Notes: generated from the sequence alone by a model not told the origin. Shown: positions 18,598-27,713, counted from the first letter of the stretch. The stretch: 64,000 nucleotides of DNA from Kribbella sp. NBC_01245 (GCF_036226525.1 NZ_CP108487.1:2604001-2668000), one strand, 5' to 3'. Numbers and translations are program-made.

Positions 18598-18642
18598 GGT
18601 GTTGCAACAACCACGTGAACCCGCCAATCCGGGGTGGTAACC
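18598..18642 (-). repeat. right terminal inverted repeat of IS30-like element
   Basis: Partner of 16998-17042. Begins with GGTGTTGCAACAACC next to the transposase promoter region and ends in GGTGGTAACC. Confidence 0.75.
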
Positions 18643-18704
18643 CACCTCGCGAATGGCCAGCCACTCCCAGCACCAACCGCTCCCGCCCACGCCACCGGCC
18701 GTCG

Positions 18705-18799
18705 CCCTATTCCGCAGGTCGACCCTCGGAATAGGGGGTGGACTCGCCAAACTTGGCGGGTCGACCCCCCATTCCGGACGCCGACCCTCGGAATAGGAC
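18705..18799. repeat. cluster of short hairpins
   Basis: Three dyads lie in 95 bp: CCCTATTCCG (18705-18714) with CGGAATAGGG (18727-18736); CGCCAA-AC-TTGGCG (18745-18758); and ATTCCG (18771-18776) with CGGAAT (18789-18794). The sequence GACCCTCGGAATAGG occurs twice. No gene is seen from 18643 to 19742. This looks like decayed repeat elements rather than terminators, since no gene points into them from the left. Confidence 0.6.
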
Positions 18800-19000
18800 G
18801 GGCACGTCCCGATGTGAAGCCGCGCCCACCAACGTGAAGCCACGCCTGCCGATTTGCAGGGTTGACCCGGCATCTCGGGGGTTGACGTCTGAGATTCCGG
18901 GTTCCGGGCCGGTTATTCGGCACCGGAACCCAGGAGGTCAGGGGATAACGGCCGATTTGCGGGCGGCGAACCGCCGGGAAGGCCCGCGCGGGCGTCCTTG

Positions 19001-19045
19001 TAGTCCGCTGGACGTTTCGGGGGCCGGGAAACGTCCGGCCCGCTC
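19001..19045. repeat. imperfect hairpin related to 19136-19180
   Basis: Contains GGACGTTTC and its complement GAAACGTCC around a GGGGGCCGG centre, with outer sequence resembling the perfect hairpin about 130 bp further on. The two are probably diverged copies of one small palindromic element. Confidence 0.55.
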
Positions 19046-19135
19046 ACTAAGACTGCGATCAGACCAATAGCCCGACGACTCGGTGGGCATCGACGGCGGC
19101 TCGGCGCGCATTGACCGCTGCGGGTGCGTCTTCCT

Positions 19136-19180
19136 GAGCGGACTGGACGTTTTCGCGGCCGGAAAACGTCCAGTCCGCTC
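19136..19180. repeat. perfect 19-bp-stem hairpin
   Basis: The left arm GAGCGGACTGGACGTTTTC (19136-19154) and its exact complement (19162-19180) are separated by a 7-nt loop GCGGCCG. There is no following T-run and no gene ends nearby, so a Rho-independent terminator is unlikely. It is more likely a mobile palindromic repeat or a protein-binding dyad. Confidence 0.75.
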
Positions 19181-19235
19181 GGGAAGATGCCAGCCGGGTG
19201 CGGGATAACTCGGCAGTCGTGCTCGAGGACGGACT

Positions 19236-19307
19236 CGCCATCCGTGCACGGCGCCACCTCGCCATCCGTGAACGGCACCACCCCGCCATCCGTGAACGGC
19301 GCTAACC
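19236..19307. repeat. 24-bp tandem repeat array (right, inverted)
   Basis: Three consecutive 24-bp units begin CGCCATCCGTGAACGGC. They are the reverse complement of the unit in the array at 16535-16810. The order outward from the IS element on both sides is therefore array and then palindrome, forming a large inverted arrangement. Confidence 0.75.
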
Positions 19308-19372
19308 GCGGTCCGCGGGCGGCAACACCCGACCATGCGTGAATGGAAGGCGTGATGCAAACGGGCAGACCT

Positions 19373-19511
19373 CACCCGTCCCCCTGATAGCCCGCCGTAC
19401 TTGGCCGGTTCGGGTCGGGTCAAGGGCGCGTATGCGTCGGCGTTAGCCGATGAAGCCCTTGACGCGGCCCGGACCGGCCTGACAATTCGGAAGAACTCAG
19501 GGGGACGGGTG
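19373..19511. repeat. 139-bp imperfect palindromic element, copy B (inverted)
   Basis: Reverse-complement counterpart of 16370-16508 with the same end sequences and inner dyad (CGGGTCGGGTCAAGGGC / GCCCTTGACGCGGCCCG). Copies A and B are about 3 kb apart in opposite orientation, with the IS30-like element between them. Confidence 0.8.
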
Positions 19512-19742
19512 CCCACCAAAAGCCCGGCCAAAAGTTCACACCTGGCAGGCGATTAGCGTTGATTCGTCCGCATCCGCCCGCCCGCGTTGCCGTACATCTG
19601 ACCCGCCGCACAAAGGGGCGAGCGGATGCAGACGAATCAGCGCAAGGGAAGAGGTGGGCGGGGTGGGGGTGGTGAGGTCTTCCGAATGGGCTGCTGGCGG
19701 GTTAGCGTCCGGGCTGTTCGTTGGGCTTCGGGAGGGGTTGCG

Positions 19743-22700
19743 ATGTCGGTGTTCTCGCGTTCTCGTTTGATCGTTCCAGCGGCTGTCGCCGTGGTTGGGT
19801 TGGTCGCCAGCGGGGTGACGCCAACGGCTGTTGCCGACGTACGGGCTGAGCGGGTCATCACCGTGGCCGGGTCGGTCCAGTCGGAGTTGGGGTGCCCAGC
19901 AGACTGGCAGCCGGATTGCGCTGCGAGCCGCCTGGTAAAGGGCGCGGGTACGTCGTACAGCCGGACCTTTGACGTACCAGCGGGCGCGTATGAACTGAAG
20001 GTGACGGTCAATGGCTCGTGGGACGAGAACTACGGCGCCGGTGGTGTCCGGGATGGCGCGAATATCCCGCTCCGGATCGAGGGGCCGGCCAAGCTCCGGT
20101 TCGACTACGACGATACGTCGCACGTGCTCAAGGTCGCCCCGACCGACCTCGCCGGAGGCCTGAATACCGCCGACAAGCAACTGGCGAGCCCGAGTCTGCG
20201 GGAGAACCTCACCAAGGAGCGGTTCTACTTCGTGATGGCTGACCGGTTCGCCAACGGCAACACGGCGAACGACGCCGGCGGACTGACCGGGGACCGGCTG
20301 ACCACGGGGCTGGACCCGACGGACAAGGGGTTCTACCACGGCGGTGATCTGACCGGGATCATCCAGAAGCTCGACTACATCAAGAACCTCGGTACGACGT
20401 CCATCTGGCTGACACCGTCGTTCAAGAACCGGCCGGTGCAGGGGTCCGGCGCCGACGTGAGCGCCGGGTATCACGGCTACTGGATCACCGACTTCACCCA
20501 GATCGACCCGCATCTCGGCACCAACGAGGACATGCGCAAGCTGATCGACCTGGCGCACGGCAAGGGGATGAAGGTCTTCTTCGACATCATCACCAACCAC
20601 ACCGCGGACGTCATCGCGTACCAGTCCGGGCAGTACGGCTACATCCCGAAGGCCACCAGCCCGTACAAGGATGCCCAGGGCAACGTCTTCGACGACAAGA
20701 CGTATGCGGGTGGCACCACTTTCCCGGAGCTGGACCCGAACACGTCGTTCCCGAACGTGCCGGTCTTCCGTACGCCGGCGGACCAGACGGTCAAGGTTCC
20801 GGCCTGGCTGAACGATCCGACGATCTACCACAACCGCGGCGACTCGACGTTTGCCGGTGAGTCCAGCGAGTACGGCGACTTCGTCGGGCTGGACGATCTC
20901 TTCACCGAGCAGCCGAAGGTGGTCGACGGGATGACCGAGGTCTACAAGACCTGGGCCGATCTCGGGATCGACGGCTTCCGGATCGACACGGTCAAACACG
21001 TGAACATGGAGTTCTGGCAGAAGTTCTCTCCCGCCGTGCTCGAGCACGCGCGCAAGGGTGGCAACGCGGACTTCTTCATGTTCGGCGAGGTGTTCGACGC
21101 GGATCCGCGGCTGATGTCGCCGTACACCACGAAGGGCAAGCTCCAGGCCACGCTGGACTTCGGCTTCCAGTCGAGCGCGGTGGCGTTCGCGCAGGGCAAA
21201 CCGACCAGCCAGCTGCGGGACTTCTACACCGGTGACGACTACTACACCGACGCCGATTCGAACGCGTACCAACTGCCGACGTTCCTCGGCAATCACGATA
21301 TGGGCCGCGTCGGCACCTTCCTCAGGAACGCAGGGGCCCAGGGCAACGAATTGCTTGCCCGGGACAAGCTTGCGCACTCGTTGATGTTCCTCACCCGCGG
21401 CCAGCCGGTCATCTACTACGGCGACGAGCAGGGTTTCACCGGTCCGGGTGGTGACAAGGACGCCCGGCAGGACATGTTCGCCACGAAGACCAGCGAGTAC
21501 GCCGATGACGAGGTCGTCGACGGTACCGGGACGACGACGATCGGCAGCAAGGACCGGTACGACACGACGTCGCCGATGTACCGGCATATCGCGGCGATGC
21601 AGAAGCTCCGGGCGGCGCATCCCGCGTTGTCCGACGGCACGCAGATCCACCGGTACTCGTCCAACGCAGGCGGTCTGTTCGCCTTCAGCCGCCTCGGCAA
21701 GGACAAAACGGAGTACCTGGTCGTCGCGAACAACTCGGCCACCACGCAGACCGCCACCATCCCGACGTACAACGCGTATGGCCTGCTGAAGCCCATCCAC
21801 GGAACGACGCAGGCGATCCAGACCGATCGGGAGGGCCGCGGCAAGGTCTCAGTCGCGCCTCTTTCGGTGAACGTCTTCCGCGCGACCGCGCCCATCCGAC
21901 CCCGCGCAACCGCGCCCAAGGTCTACCACCAGGCGCCGGAGCCGGGTGACACGGTCGGCGGCCGGGCGGAGATCGCCGCGGCGGTGCCCGAGAACGCGCC
22001 CGTCACGGTCACCTTCGGCTATCGCCCGGTCGGTACGACGGCCTGGCAACGGCTCGGCGCCGACGACAACGCGCCGTACCGGGTCTTCCACGATGTGACC
22101 GGATTGCCGAAGGGCACACTGCTCGAGTACCGGTCTGTCCTGAAGGATGCCTCGGGCAACTACTCGGTGTCCGGCTCGTACGGTGTGGTGGGCGATCCCG
22201 CGCCGACGGGCGGAGGCGGTGGCGGCACGGGCCCGGTGGTGCAGCCGGCGAACGTGAGCGTGCCGGGTGACCACAACAGCGAGATGGGTTGTTCGGGCGA
22301 CTGGCAGCCGGACTGCGATCAGGCGCAGCTGACGCTCGACCCCAAGGACAAGGTCTGGAAGAAGGAAGTCACCATCCCGGCGGGCGAACACGCCTACAAG
22401 GCCGCGATCAACAAGTCGTGGGACGAGAACTACGGCGCGGGTGGGGTGCCGAACGGCGCGAACATCTCGTACACGGCGCCGACCGGCCCGGTGACGTTCT
22501 ACTACGAACACGGCAGGCACTTCGTCACGTCCGACGCGCAAGGTCCGATCGTCACCGTGCCCGGCTCGCTGCAATCGGAGCTCGGTTGTCCGGGTGACTG
22601 GCAACCGGACTGCATGCGGCCCTGGTTGACGGACGAGGATGGTGACGGCAAGTTCACCTGGTCGACGAGTGAGATCGGAGCGGGCAGTTATGAGGTCAAG

Positions 22701-25478
22701 GTCGCGCACGGTCTGTCGTGGGACGAGAGCTACGGCGCCGGCGGCAGCCCGACCGGTGGCAATATCGCCGTCACGATTCCGGCCGACGGGCTCGTCGTCA
22801 CCTTCACGTACGACCTGGCGAGTCACGTGCTGACCGTCACCTCGACCAAACCCGGCGCGCAGCCCGACCTGACCAAGGCGAAGGCCTACTGGCTCGGCCG
22901 CGACCTCCTCGCCGTACCGGCCGTGGCTCATCCGGAGCGCTCGCGGTGGCGGCTGCACTGGTCGCAGACCGGTGGTCTGGCGGTTGACGCCGAGGACATC
23001 GGTGGGTCGTCGTCGGCCTTGCGGTACGACGCGGGCGGGCTGCCGGATTCGGTTCTGCAGCGCTTCCCGCACCTCAGCGGGTACACGGCGTTGCGGCTCG
23101 ACCATGGTGATGCGCGCAAGATCCTGACCGGCCAACTCGGCCTCGCGCAGTACGACGATGTCGGGCGATTGCTCGATGCGACGGGCGTGCAGATCCCGGG
23201 CGTGCTCGACGATCTGTACGGCGATGCCGCGCACCGGTCGTACGGGGTGACCTTCAGCGCGGGCGTCCCCCGTTTCACCCTGTGGGCGCCTACCGCGCAG
23301 AGCGTCACGCTCCTCGCCGGCCCGGCCAACGAGCGCGTCACGATGCGCCGCAACGCAGACGGCTCGTGGTCCGCGGAAGGCCGTCGCGCGTGGAGGAACG
23401 CGCGCTATCGCTATGAGGTGAAGGTCTACGCACCGAGCACTCGCAAAGTCGAGACGAATCTGGTCACCGATCCGTACTCCGTTGCCCTGAGCACCGATTC
23501 GACGCACTCCGTTGCCGTCGACCTCAATGATCCCGCGGGTAAACCGTCGCTCTGGGCAAAGACGCCCGCGCCGCGGTTGGCGCGATCGGTCGACTCGACG
23601 ATCTACGAGTTGCACGTGCGGGACTTCTCGATCAACGACCCGACGGTGCCTGAAGCCCATCGCGGCACCTACTTGGCGTTCGCGGATGAGGGCAACGGGA
23701 CGAAGCACCTGCGCCGGTTGGCGAAGGCCGGGCTGAATACGGTGCACCTGCTGCCGACGTTCGATATCGCGTCAATCCCCGAAGGCGTACAGGAGAAGCC
23801 GGCGTGCGACCTCGCGTCGTACGGGCCTGCCGCTGAAGAGCAGCAGGCCTGCGTCACCGCGGTGGCGGCGAAGGACGGGTTCAACTGGGGGTACGACCCG
23901 TTCCACTGGCTGGCGCCAGAGGGGTCGTACGCGACGCGTAAGGAGGGCCTTGACCGGGTGGCGGAGTTCCGGACGATGGTGGGCGGTCTGCACCAGAGCG
24001 GGCTGCGCGTCGTACTGGATCAGGTCTTCAACCACACCCCGGCCGCCGGTCAGGCGCCGACGTCGGTGCTCGACAAGGTGGTGCCCGGGTACTACCAGCG
24101 GCTGAACGCGGAGGGCTCGGTCGAGACGTCGACGTGCTGCAGCAACATCGCGACCGAGCACGCGATGGCCGAGAAGATCATGGTGGACGGGACGGTGTCG
24201 TGGGCGCGGAACTACCGCGTGGACGGGTTCCGGTTCGACCTGATGGGGCATCACAGCAAGGCGAACATGCTCAAGGTTCGCGCCGCGCTGGATCAGCTCA
24301 CGCTGGCCCGTGACGGCGTCGATGGGAAGAGCGTCTACCTCTACGGCGAAGGCTGGAACTTCGGCGAGGTGACCGACGACGCCCGCTTCGAGCAAGCTCG
24401 CCAGGGGAACCTCGGTGGCACCGGGATCGGCACGTTCTCGGATCGCCTGCGGGATGCCGTACGTGGTGGTGGGCCCTTCGACGACGACCCGCGGATGCAG
24501 GGGTTCGGCTCCGGCGCGGCAACCGACCCGAACGGCGCTCCCGTCAACGGCACTCCGGCGGAGCGCGCGGCCCGGTTGGCGCATGACACCGACCTCGTCC
24601 AGCTCGGGCTCGCGGCGAACCTGCGTGGGTTTACCTTCCGATCCGCCTCGGACGGTACGACGGTGCGTGGTGACGGCGTGGACTACAACGGATCGCCCGC
24701 GGGGTATGCGGATGAGCCTCAGGAGGTCATCACGTATGTCGATGCCCACGACAACGAAACGCTCTGGGACGCGCTGACGTACAAGCTGCCGCAGTCGTTG
24801 CCGATGGCGGACCGGATCCGGATGAACTCGTTGTCGCTGGCAACGACCGCGTTGGCGCAGACGCCGTCGTTCTGGCACGCGGGCGCCGATCTGCTGCGCA
24901 GCAAGTCGCTCGACCGCAACTCGTACGACTCGGGCGACTGGTTCAACACCCTCGACTGGACGGGTGCGGACAACGGCTTCGGCCACGGTCTGCCGCCGAA
25001 GCCCGACAACAACGCCAAGTGGGACTTCATGCGCCCGCTGCTGGCCGATACCGCGCTGAAGCCGAGTGCCGCGCAAGTCGCCACCGCCTCGGCACAGGCG
25101 GAAGACCTGCTGAAGTTGCGCTTCTCGACTCCGTTGTTCCGGCTTGGGTCCGCGGCGTCGATCAACCAGAAGGTGTCGTTCCCGTTGAGCGGTACGCCGG
25201 GCGCCGTACCGGGTGTGGTGGTGATGCGCATCGACGACACGGTCGGCCCGGACGTCGATCCCCGCCTGCGCGGTCTGGTCGTCGTCTTCAACACCACGGG
25301 TAGTCCGGTCTCGCAGACCATCCCGGGGTTGGCTGGCGCGGCGTTGACGCTGTCGCCCGTACAGGCCAATGGGTCGGACCCGGTCGTCAAGCAGACGAGT
25401 TGGGATGCGGCGACGGGTACGGCGGTCACGCCCGCGAGGACGGTCTCCGTGCTAGTTGAAGGTGGGGATGAAGGGTGA
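19743..25478 (+). CDS. secreted bifunctional alpha-amylase/pullulanase (double GH13)
   Basis: A 1911-residue exported starch- and pullulan-degrading enzyme. A Sec signal peptide (residues 1-34) precedes the first X25-type starch-binding module (from ~38, VAGSVQSELGCPADWQPDC). The first GH13 alpha-amylase domain (~150-700) has catalytic Asp415 (GFRIDTVKH), Glu449 (FGEVFDAD) and Asp519 (GNHD). After a bridging domain come two more X25 modules (~836 and ~937), a pullulanase N-domain/CBM48-like part (~1170) and a second GH13 domain of pullulanase type with Asp1499 (GFRFDLMGHH), Glu1536 (YGEGWNFG) and Asp1670 (DAHDNET). All six catalytic residues are present, so both halves should be active. The ATG at 19743 follows GGGAGGGG. 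No maltose transporter adjoins. Confidence 0.95.
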   Translation: MSVFSRSRLIVPAAVAVVGLVASGVTPTAVADVRAERVITVAGSVQSELGCPADWQPDCAASRLVKGAGTSYSRTFDVPAGAYELKVTVNGSWDENYGAGGVRDGANIPLRIEGPAKLRFDYDDTSHVLKVAPTDLAGGLNTADKQLASPSLRENLTKERFYFVMADRFANGNTANDAGGLTGDRLTTGLDPTDKGFYHGGDLTGIIQKLDYIKNLGTTSIWLTPSFKNRPVQGSGADVSAGYHGYWITDFTQIDPHLGTNEDMRKLIDLAHGKGMKVFFDIITNHTADVIAYQSGQYGYIPKATSPYKDAQGNVFDDKTYAGGTTFPELDPNTSFPNVPVFRTPADQTVKVPAWLNDPTIYHNRGDSTFAGESSEYGDFVGLDDLFTEQPKVVDGMTEVYKTWADLGIDGFRIDTVKHVNMEFWQKFSPAVLEHARKGGNADFFMFGEVFDADPRLMSPYTTKGKLQATLDFGFQSSAVAFAQGKPTSQLRDFYTGDDYYTDADSNAYQLPTFLGNHDMGRVGTFLRNAGAQGNELLARDKLAHSLMFLTRGQPVIYYGDEQGFTGPGGDKDARQDMFATKTSEYADDEVVDGTGTTTIGSKDRYDTTSPMYRHIAAMQKLRAAHPALSDGTQIHRYSSNAGGLFAFSRLGKDKTEYLVVANNSATTQTATIPTYNAYGLLKPIHGTTQAIQTDREGRGKVSVAPLSVNVFRATAPIRPRATAPKVYHQAPEPGDTVGGRAEIAAAVPENAPVTVTFGYRPVGTTAWQRLGADDNAPYRVFHDVTGLPKGTLLEYRSVLKDASGNYSVSGSYGVVGDPAPTGGGGGGTGPVVQPANVSVPGDHNSEMGCSGDWQPDCDQAQLTLDPKDKVWKKEVTIPAGEHAYKAAINKSWDENYGAGGVPNGANISYTAPTGPVTFYYEHGRHFVTSDAQGPIVTVPGSLQSELGCPGDWQPDCMRPWLTDEDGDGKFTWSTSEIGAGSYEVKVAHGLSWDESYGAGGSPTGGNIAVTIPADGLVVTFTYDLASHVLTVTSTKPGAQPDLTKAKAYWLGRDLLAVPAVAHPERSRWRLHWSQTGGLAVDAEDIGGSSSALRYDAGGLPDSVLQRFPHLSGYTALRLDHGDARKILTGQLGLAQYDDVGRLLDATGVQIPGVLDDLYGDAAHRSYGVTFSAGVPRFTLWAPTAQSVTLLAGPANERVTMRRNADGSWSAEGRRAWRNARYRYEVKVYAPSTRKVETNLVTDPYSVALSTDSTHSVAVDLNDPAGKPSLWAKTPAPRLARSVDSTIYELHVRDFSINDPTVPEAHRGTYLAFADEGNGTKHLRRLAKAGLNTVHLLPTFDIASIPEGVQEKPACDLASYGPAAEEQQACVTAVAAKDGFNWGYDPFHWLAPEGSYATRKEGLDRVAEFRTMVGGLHQSGLRVVLDQVFNHTPAAGQAPTSVLDKVVPGYYQRLNAEGSVETSTCCSNIATEHAMAEKIMVDGTVSWARNYRVDGFRFDLMGHHSKANMLKVRAALDQLTLARDGVDGKSVYLYGEGWNFGEVTDDARFEQARQGNLGGTGIGTFSDRLRDAVRGGGPFDDDPRMQGFGSGAATDPNGAPVNGTPAERAARLAHDTDLVQLGLAANLRGFTFRSASDGTTVRGDGVDYNGSPAGYADEPQEVITYVDAHDNETLWDALTYKLPQSLPMADRIRMNSLSLATTALAQTPSFWHAGADLLRSKSLDRNSYDSGDWFNTLDWTGADNGFGHGLPPKPDNNAKWDFMRPLLADTALKPSAAQVATASAQAEDLLKLRFSTPLFRLGSAASINQKVSFPLSGTPGAVPGVVVMRIDDTVGPDVDPRLRGLVVVFNTTGSPVSQTIPGLAGAALTLSPVQANGSDPVVKQTSWDAATGTAVTPARTVSVLVEGGDEG

Positions 25479-26177
25479 CAGGGCCGGAACGGTGAAGTAG
25501 ATGCCGACGAGTAGCGCGGCCGTGGTGACGGCGGTGAAGACGAGGACCCAGAGCAGCGCCGGTACGCCGGTGAGGTGGGCCAGTTGGTCCGCGTCCGAGT
25601 TGCTGCCCGCGCCGCGGCGACGGCTGCGCTGGAGCTCGCCGACTGCGCGCGGGGCGGCCAGCAGCAGGAACCAGGTCAGCAGGTAGGCGAAGGCCGACTG
25701 GACCTCGGCGGACGCCCACCAGGTGACGGCGAAGACGGTGGCGCCGAAGGCCAGGACGGACCAGAGGCCGAAGAGGTTGCGGATCTGGAGCAGGAGTACG
25801 ACCAGGGCCAGGAGCAGCGACCAGAGCAGGGCGACGGCGTAGCCGCGACTGAGGACGAAGGCCGCGGCCAGGCCGAAGATCGCCGGGCCGAGGTAGCCGG
25901 CCAGCAGGGTCGCGATCATGCCGGGGCCGGATGGTCTACCGCGGGAGACGGTCAGGCCGGAGGTGTCCGAATGCAGCCGGATCCCGGTCAGGCGCCGGCC
26001 GGCTAACGCGGCGACGAGACCGTGCGCGCCTTCGTGGGCGATGGTGACGACCTGGCGCACCTGCCGCCAGACGGGTCGCCACGTCACCAGCACCGCCGTC
26101 ATTACCGCGATCGCGATCAGCACCCGCCCCGACGGCGCCGGCTGCACGGCCGTCAGGTTCTTCCACACCTCATCCAT
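25452..26177 (-). CDS. M50-family metallopeptidase-like membrane protein
   Basis: A 241-residue polytopic membrane protein with a zinc-site motif HEGAH near residue 49, in a context (VVTIAHEGAHGLVAALAGRRLTG) typical of the M50B-like family (PF13398 group). A glycine-rich segment GYLGPAIFGLAAAF and about five further hydrophobic helices follow. Site-2 proteases cleave within membranes, but members of this subgroup are largely uncharacterised and may not be proteases. It converges on the amylopullulanase gene, the two overlapping by 27 bp at their 3' ends. It is divergent from a serine hydrolase across a long palindrome. Confidence 0.8.
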   Translation of the reverse strand: MDEVWKNLTAVQPAPSGRVLIAIAVMTAVLVTWRPVWRQVRQVVTIAHEGAHGLVAALAGRRLTGIRLHSDTSGLTVSRGRPSGPGMIATLLAGYLGPAIFGLAAAFVLSRGYAVALLWSLLLALVVLLLQIRNLFGLWSVLAFGATVFAVTWWASAEVQSAFAYLLTWFLLLAAPRAVGELQRSRRRGAGSNSDADQLAHLTGVPALLWVLVFTAVTTAALLVGIYFTVPALSPFIPTFN

Positions 26178-26215
26178 CGCGCCATCCTCCCAACCCCGTC
26201 AAATCGCACCCCTCT

Positions 26216-26313
26216 ATTTGTCGTTCATTCGTCGCAATCCGCCCTCTTAGCACAGCGGACCAGTACAGGTCGGCGGCGAGCAGAGGGCGGATTGCGACGA
26301 ATGAACGACAAAT
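26216..26313. repeat. long perfect inverted repeat, copy 1
   Basis: Two exactly complementary 32-nt arms (26216-26247 and 26282-26313) flank a 34-nt centre. The core of the arm is CGTTCATTCGTCGCAATCCG. A second locus at 55317-55413 has the same arrangement with slightly different arms. It lies between two divergent genes and ends 29 bp before the -10 element of the downstream serine hydrolase. Confidence 0.9.
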
Positions 26314-26341
26314 GCGGTACCGCCTGCCTTCCCCGCACGGA

Positions 26342-26354
26342 TAGCGTTGTCCGC
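26342..26354 (+). promoter_or_regulatory. leaderless promoter of the serine hydrolase gene
   Basis: TAGCGT fits TANNNT and is followed by 7 nt and the ATG at 26355, with no ribosome binding site. The long inverted repeat lies immediately upstream, covering the -35 neighbourhood. Confidence 0.45.
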
Positions 26355-27713
26355 ATGACGAGGCTTGAGCGTGGTGGGGTTGCGGAAGCGGGTATCGGGG
26401 CCGGGCGGTTGGCGGCGTTCATCGAGGCGTTGGCGGCGTGTGGGCAGGAGGTGCAGACGTTGATGCTGGTCCGGCACGGGAAGGTGGTGCTCGAGCACGA
26501 GTGTGCGCCGTACCGTCTCACCGACCGGCACGCCGTTTACTCGATCTCCAAGAGCTTCACCTCGATGGCGATCGGTCTCGCGATCGAGGACGGACTGCTC
26601 GCACTGGACGATCGCGTCGTCTCGTTCTTCGACGAGCGCGACCTGCCGTCGCAGATCGGCGACAACCTCGCCGCGATGCGCGTGCGCGACCTGTTGACGA
26701 TGACAACGGGGCACGCCGAGGACACCGTCGAGCGGATTCACGGCGACCGGATGGTCCAGGCGTTTCTCGCGCTGGACGTCGAGGAGAAGCCCGGCACGCT
26801 CTTCGTCTACAACTCGGGCGCGACGTACATGCTCTCGGCCATCTTGCAGCGCGTGACCGGCGAGAAGCTGCTCGACTACCTCAAGCCGCGTCTGTTCGAC
26901 CCCATCGGCGCTAGCGAGGCTCGCTGGGAGGAGACGCCCGAGGGCATCAACACCGGCGGCTGGGGCCTGGAGGTCAACACTGAGAGCCTTGCCGTCTTCG
27001 GGCAGCTCCTGCTCAACAAGGGCGGGGACGTCCTCCCGGCCCACTGGGTTGAGGCCGCGACCTCCGGCCAGGTGCCGAACGACAACCAGGACAACGTCGA
27101 CTGGAAGCAGGGGTACGGCTTCCAGTTCTGGCGAAGCCGCCACAACTCGTACCGGGCCGACGGCGCCTTCGGCCAGTACGTGCTGGTCTTGCCCGAGCAG
27201 GACGCCGTACTCGTCATCACCAGCGCCTCCCCCGACATGCAGGCCGTGCTCAACGTCGTCTGGCAGCACCTGCTCCCCGCGTTCGAAGGCCCGGACGACG
27301 GCACGTACGCGCCCAACGTGTCCTTTGAGCTCACACCGCCTGCGACCGGCAAGCCCGCAGCAGGCCACGGCACGACGTACAGCTTCGAGCAGAACCCGTT
27401 CGGGCTGACGAAGGTACGGCTCGATCCGGATGGCAGTGGCACGTTCACCTACGACTTCGGCAGTGGCGAGGCTCAGGACGTGGTGTGCCGGGAAGGCGAC
27501 TGGCAGGCGGACCAGTGGCGGTTGGGCTGGCTCGGCGATCAGCTGGTGACCAGTGCGACCGGAGACCCGTTCACGGCGAGTATGCGGTTCACGGAGACCC
27601 CGTCGCTCTACACGCTCACCTGCCGGCCTGATGGCGACACGATGACCGTCGACGTACTGCGGAACGTCGGCTTTGGCCCCGGCGACGCCACCCTGACTGG
27701 GCATGCCTTGTGA
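26355..27713 (+). CDS. serine hydrolase, beta-lactamase/PBP4*-like family
   Basis: A 452-residue cytosolic-looking protein (no signal peptide) with a class C beta-lactamase-type domain over the first ~330 residues. The catalytic SxxK is SISK and the second motif is YNSG; a third KTG-like motif is represented by a diverged DGAFGQY segment. The remaining ~110 residues form a C-terminal beta-rich domain (SFEQNPFGLTKVRLDPDG) seen in other esterase-like members. It is likely an esterase, amidase or peptidase rather than an antibiotic-resistance enzyme. The ATG at 26355 is supported by a leaderless promoter; the open frame upstream passes through the inverted repeat and is not coding. Confidence 0.85.
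   Translation: MTRLERGGVAEAGIGAGRLAAFIEALAACGQEVQTLMLVRHGKVVLEHECAPYRLTDRHAVYSISKSFTSMAIGLAIEDGLLALDDRVVSFFDERDLPSQIGDNLAAMRVRDLLTMTTGHAEDTVERIHGDRMVQAFLALDVEEKPGTLFVYNSGATYMLSAILQRVTGEKLLDYLKPRLFDPIGASEARWEETPEGINTGGWGLEVNTESLAVFGQLLLNKGGDVLPAHWVEAATSGQVPNDNQDNVDWKQGYGFQFWRSRHNSYRADGAFGQYVLVLPEQDAVLVITSASPDMQAVLNVVWQHLLPAFEGPDDGTYAPNVSFELTPPATGKPAAGHGTTYSFEQNPFGLTKVRLDPDGSGTFTYDFGSGEAQDVVCREGDWQADQWRLGWLGDQLVTSATGDPFTASMRFTETPSLYTLTCRPDGDTMTVDVLRNVGFGPGDATLTGHAL

Larger units (their letters stand above)
16998..18642 (-). mobile_element. IS30-family insertion sequence (intact)
   Basis: About 1645 bp bounded by imperfect 45-bp terminal inverted repeats at 16998-17042 and 18598-18642. Their inner ends share GTTGCAACACC and their outer ends share GGTT-CCACC blocks. 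A single full-length transposase gene fills the inside, ending 11 bp from the left repeat. No convincing target-site duplication was found at these boundaries. The exact outer limits could be a few bases off because the flanks are also repetitive. Confidence 0.82.

Noticed and set aside
19536..21800. Very long open frame antisense to the amylopullulanase gene (about 754 codons).
   Set aside because: High-GC coding sequence leaves the opposite strand free of stops. The translation is Arg/Val/Asp-rich with no domain, while the plus-strand frame has clear GH13 motifs. Similar antisense frames at 4030-5556, 21849-23747 and 53580-54401 were rejected for the same reason.
19743..25478. Two separate genes (amylase and pullulanase) read together by error.
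   Set aside because: One uninterrupted frame with a single signal peptide links both domains through X25 modules, and no internal start with a ribosome site and signal peptide was seen.
26355..27713. Antibiotic-resistance beta-lactamase.
   Set aside because: It has SxxK and YxN-type motifs but no signal peptide, a diverged third motif and an extra C-terminal domain, as in esterase-like serine hydrolases.
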